The translations under genes were made by a program, and so were the position numbers. The notes under the pieces are model-generated. The model was given only the letters and a program-made list of their open reading frames with translations. It was not told where the DNA came from and made no database searches. From contig OMQZ01000024.1 in NCBI GenBank assembly GCA_900313355.1, positions 1 to 6,147 of the forward strand: DNA of 6,147 nt. Direction: 5' to 3'. Shown one piece after another: positions 5,066 through 6,147 of this stretch (positions are counted from its first letter, which is position 1; each line of letters begins with the position of its first letter). The DNA comes from an uncultured Rhodospirillaceae bacterium. Its GTDB lineage: Bacteria > Pseudomonadota > Alphaproteobacteria > RF32 > CAG-239.

Positions 5066-5971
5066 ATGAAAAGATTTTTATTTGCTTTCCTTGTTTTTCC
5101 TTGTCTTTCTTTTGCACAAGATTTTACGGTGCAAAAGATTGACATGGGTATCATCACGACAGGCATTGGACTTGCCCAATGTAATCATACGTTAAAGACA
5201 GATGGCACACACAGCACCTCCGGCAGTTGGTTATGTAATATAGGCACAATTGACGCAGCAGGTTATGAAGTCGGTATTATTCATTATGCTAACTCCGGCG
5301 GACAAACAGCACAAGTAACAACCGATTCAACAACAACACTCACATGTGTTGATTGTTCGTCATCTGCAACAATCGCTTTTTCAACTCCGCTTGTCAGCCC
5401 TACGTCACTTAACAGAGATGGTGATTTTAAGTTCGGCGGGACGATTGCCGTTGCTTCGGGACAAACAGCAGGGCTTTATCGCGGCATTTTAAATGTTCGG
5501 ATACAAATAGGCAGTAATTATGAAAACATCAGCCTGCCTATTCAAGTAACAATCCGCGGCGGTACGAGTATACCGAGTATTGTTCCGGTGTCAGATCAAG
5601 ATTTAAGTTTCGGCAAAATTGCCGCAGGCAGGGCTTATAGTGTGACTGTCGGCACTGACGGCACACGCACTTCAACAGACCCTTCAGTGCTTTTGCCCGG
5701 AGGAACCGTTCAGCAAGGCATTTTCACATTAAACAACACATCAAATCGGAGCGCTAATGTTACAAGTGTGACTATGAATACAAATGTGACGCTTTCAAAC
5801 GGAACAGATAGTATTTCACTCACCCTGACGACAACTCCGGCTCTGAGTTCTATAAAAAGTGTGCCTGCAAATACCAAATATCCTGTGAATGTCGGCGGAA
5901 CGCTTCAAATGACCGGCAATGAATCCGGCGGAACATACAGCGGCACATATACCATAACAGTGAACAATTAA
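5066..5971 (+). CDS. Secreted two-domain beta protein, DUF4402-like
   Basis: This 301-residue protein has a clear signal peptide (residues 1-17, cleavage after SFA before Q18) and a Thr/Ser/Gly/Asn-rich mature chain with alternating beta strands. It appears to be two similar domains in tandem. Domain 1 (about 19-164) ends in FGGTIAVASGQTAGLYRG and a final strand. Domain 2 (about 178-301) starts with LSFGKIAAG and ends in VGGTLQMTGNESGGTYSGTY and a final strand. The pattern of an FG start, a VGGTL segment and a GxYxGTYTITV end fits the DUF4402 family, whose function is not established. Domain 1 has four cysteines (C39, C57, C94, C97) that may form disulfides; domain 2 has none. The location is expected to be periplasmic, surface or extracellular. 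It has its own promoter and terminator, and a second secreted-protein gene follows. The domain assignment is from memory of the family pattern and fits domain 2 better than domain 1. Confidence 0.82.
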   Translation: MKRFLFAFLVFPCLSFAQDFTVQKIDMGIITTGIGLAQCNHTLKTDGTHSTSGSWLCNIGTIDAAGYEVGIIHYANSGGQTAQVTTDSTTTLTCVDCSSSATIAFSTPLVSPTSLNRDGDFKFGGTIAVASGQTAGLYRGILNVRIQIGSNYENISLPIQVTIRGGTSIPSIVPVSDQDLSFGKIAAGRAYSVTVGTDGTRTSTDPSVLLPGGTVQQGIFTLNNTSNRSANVTSVTMNTNVTLSNGTDSISLTLTTTPALSSIKSVPANTKYPVNVGGTLQMTGNESGGTYSGTYTITVNN

Positions 5972-5977
5972 AAAAAA

Positions 5978-5999
5978 CCTCCTTTACGGAGGCTTTTTT
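5978..5999 (+). terminator. Intrinsic terminator of the DUF4402-like gene
   Basis: CCTCC (5978-5982) pairs with GGAGG (5988-5992) around a 5-nt loop, preceded by a run of A and followed by six T (5994-5999). The stem lies 6 nt after the stop codon. Confidence 0.8.
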
Positions 6000-6005
6000 A
6001 AGTCA

Positions 6006-6050
6006 TACACAAGCTTTTATAATGTATAAATAAGGCTTGAAAAATAAACA
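6006..6050 (+). pseudogene. Degenerate copy of the ABC exporter 3' end
   Basis: The stretch matches the last 14 codons and stop of the ABC gene at a fixed offset of 1027 bp (4979-5020 against 6006-6047). 6028-6048 matches 5001-5021 at 19 of 21 bases, and 6009-6048 matches 4982-5021 at about 31 of 40. Read in register, it keeps Tyr, Phe-Tyr, Ile, Leu-Glu-Lys and the stop at the equivalent places, with one internal TAA. It sits 41 bp before the next secreted-protein start, against 45 bp for the real ABC end. A chance match in AT-rich DNA, or conservation of a promoter box only, remains possible. Confidence 0.45.
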
Positions 6051-6064
6051 TAAAGGCGTAGAGT
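6037..6064 (+). promoter_or_regulatory. Candidate promoter for the 6089 gene
   Basis: TTGAAA (6037-6042, 5/6) is 16 bp from TAGAGT (6059-6064, 4/6). The -35 box matches that of the 5066 gene and lies in the duplicated stretch. A TATAAT at 6018-6023 is an alternative -10 but lacks a matching -35. Confidence 0.35.
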
Positions 6065-6088
6065 GTGCTTTAGGAGAATTTATTTCAG

Positions 6089-6147
6089 ATGAAAAAGATT
6101 TTTGCTTACATACTGTTTGTGCTCTTACCAAGTTTTGCTTTGGGACA
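6089..6147 (+). CDS. N-terminus of a second secreted protein, cut by the window end
   Basis: Nineteen complete codons are visible. They encode a typical signal peptide, MKKIFAYILFVLLPSFALG, with a basic start, a hydrophobic core and a small-residue end. The ribosome site AGGAGA (6072-6077) is 11 nt from the ATG, slightly long. The signal peptide resembles that of the 5066 protein in length and pattern, and the upstream DNA carries a degenerate copy of the sequence preceding 5066. A paralogue of the DUF4402-like protein is therefore likely but cannot be confirmed from the visible part. Confidence 0.65.
   Translation, partial: MKKIFAYILFVLLPSFALG

Noticed and set aside
6011..6038. AAGC...GGCTT imperfect hairpin upstream of the 6089 gene as a regulatory element
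   Set aside because: The pairing is AT-rich with uneven arms, and the sequence is better explained as a degenerate copy of the exporter 3' end.

Overview
The window looks like part of the chromosome of an AT-rich alphaproteobacterium, possibly a host-associated one. The evidence is a RuvC with an alphaproteobacterial-looking sequence, short palindromic intergenic repeats of the GTCATCCC...GGGAT type that are common in that class, and tandem secreted proteins that look like the DUF4402 family. This placement is inferred from the sequence alone, and the genus cannot be named.

Layout, left to right. Positions 2-886 hold the 3' part of yebC and a complete ruvC, translationally close-coupled and on the + strand. 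The last codons of ruvC run into a repeat-rich spacer (about 873-1176). It contains a 123-bp imperfect palindrome bracketed by a 13-bp direct repeat, a small hairpin between direct repeats, another hairpin, a GTCATCCC-type palindrome and an 18-bp AT palindrome. ruvA and ruvB do not follow ruvC here. Positions 1257-2809 hold a three-gene + strand unit: a helical cytoplasmic protein of unknown function, a small CPHC thioredoxin-fold lipoprotein and a secreted protein of unknown function. It ends in a strong hairpin terminator (2815-2844). A convergent minus-strand gene (2844-3170) encodes a small four-helix membrane protein. It shares a 116-bp divergent promoter region with a half-size ABC exporter (3287-5020). 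After the exporter come a two-domain DUF4402-like secreted protein (5066-5971) with its own promoter and terminator, and the first codons of a second secreted protein (6089 onward, cut by the window edge).

How the genes fit together: yebC-ruvC is the usual regulator/Holliday-junction resolvase pair. The middle unit suggests a cell-envelope function with a thiol-redox component. The right-hand part pairs an ABC exporter with envelope or surface beta-proteins, but no functional link between them is shown.

The most notable observations are two structural scars. One is the palindromic element that appears to have inserted at the ruvC stop codon and left the encoded protein end unchanged. The other is a degenerate copy of the exporter gene's 3' end just upstream of the second secreted-protein gene, which suggests an old tandem duplication of about 1 kb. 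I did not find evidence for a new defence system, CRISPR array, integrase or RNA gene.
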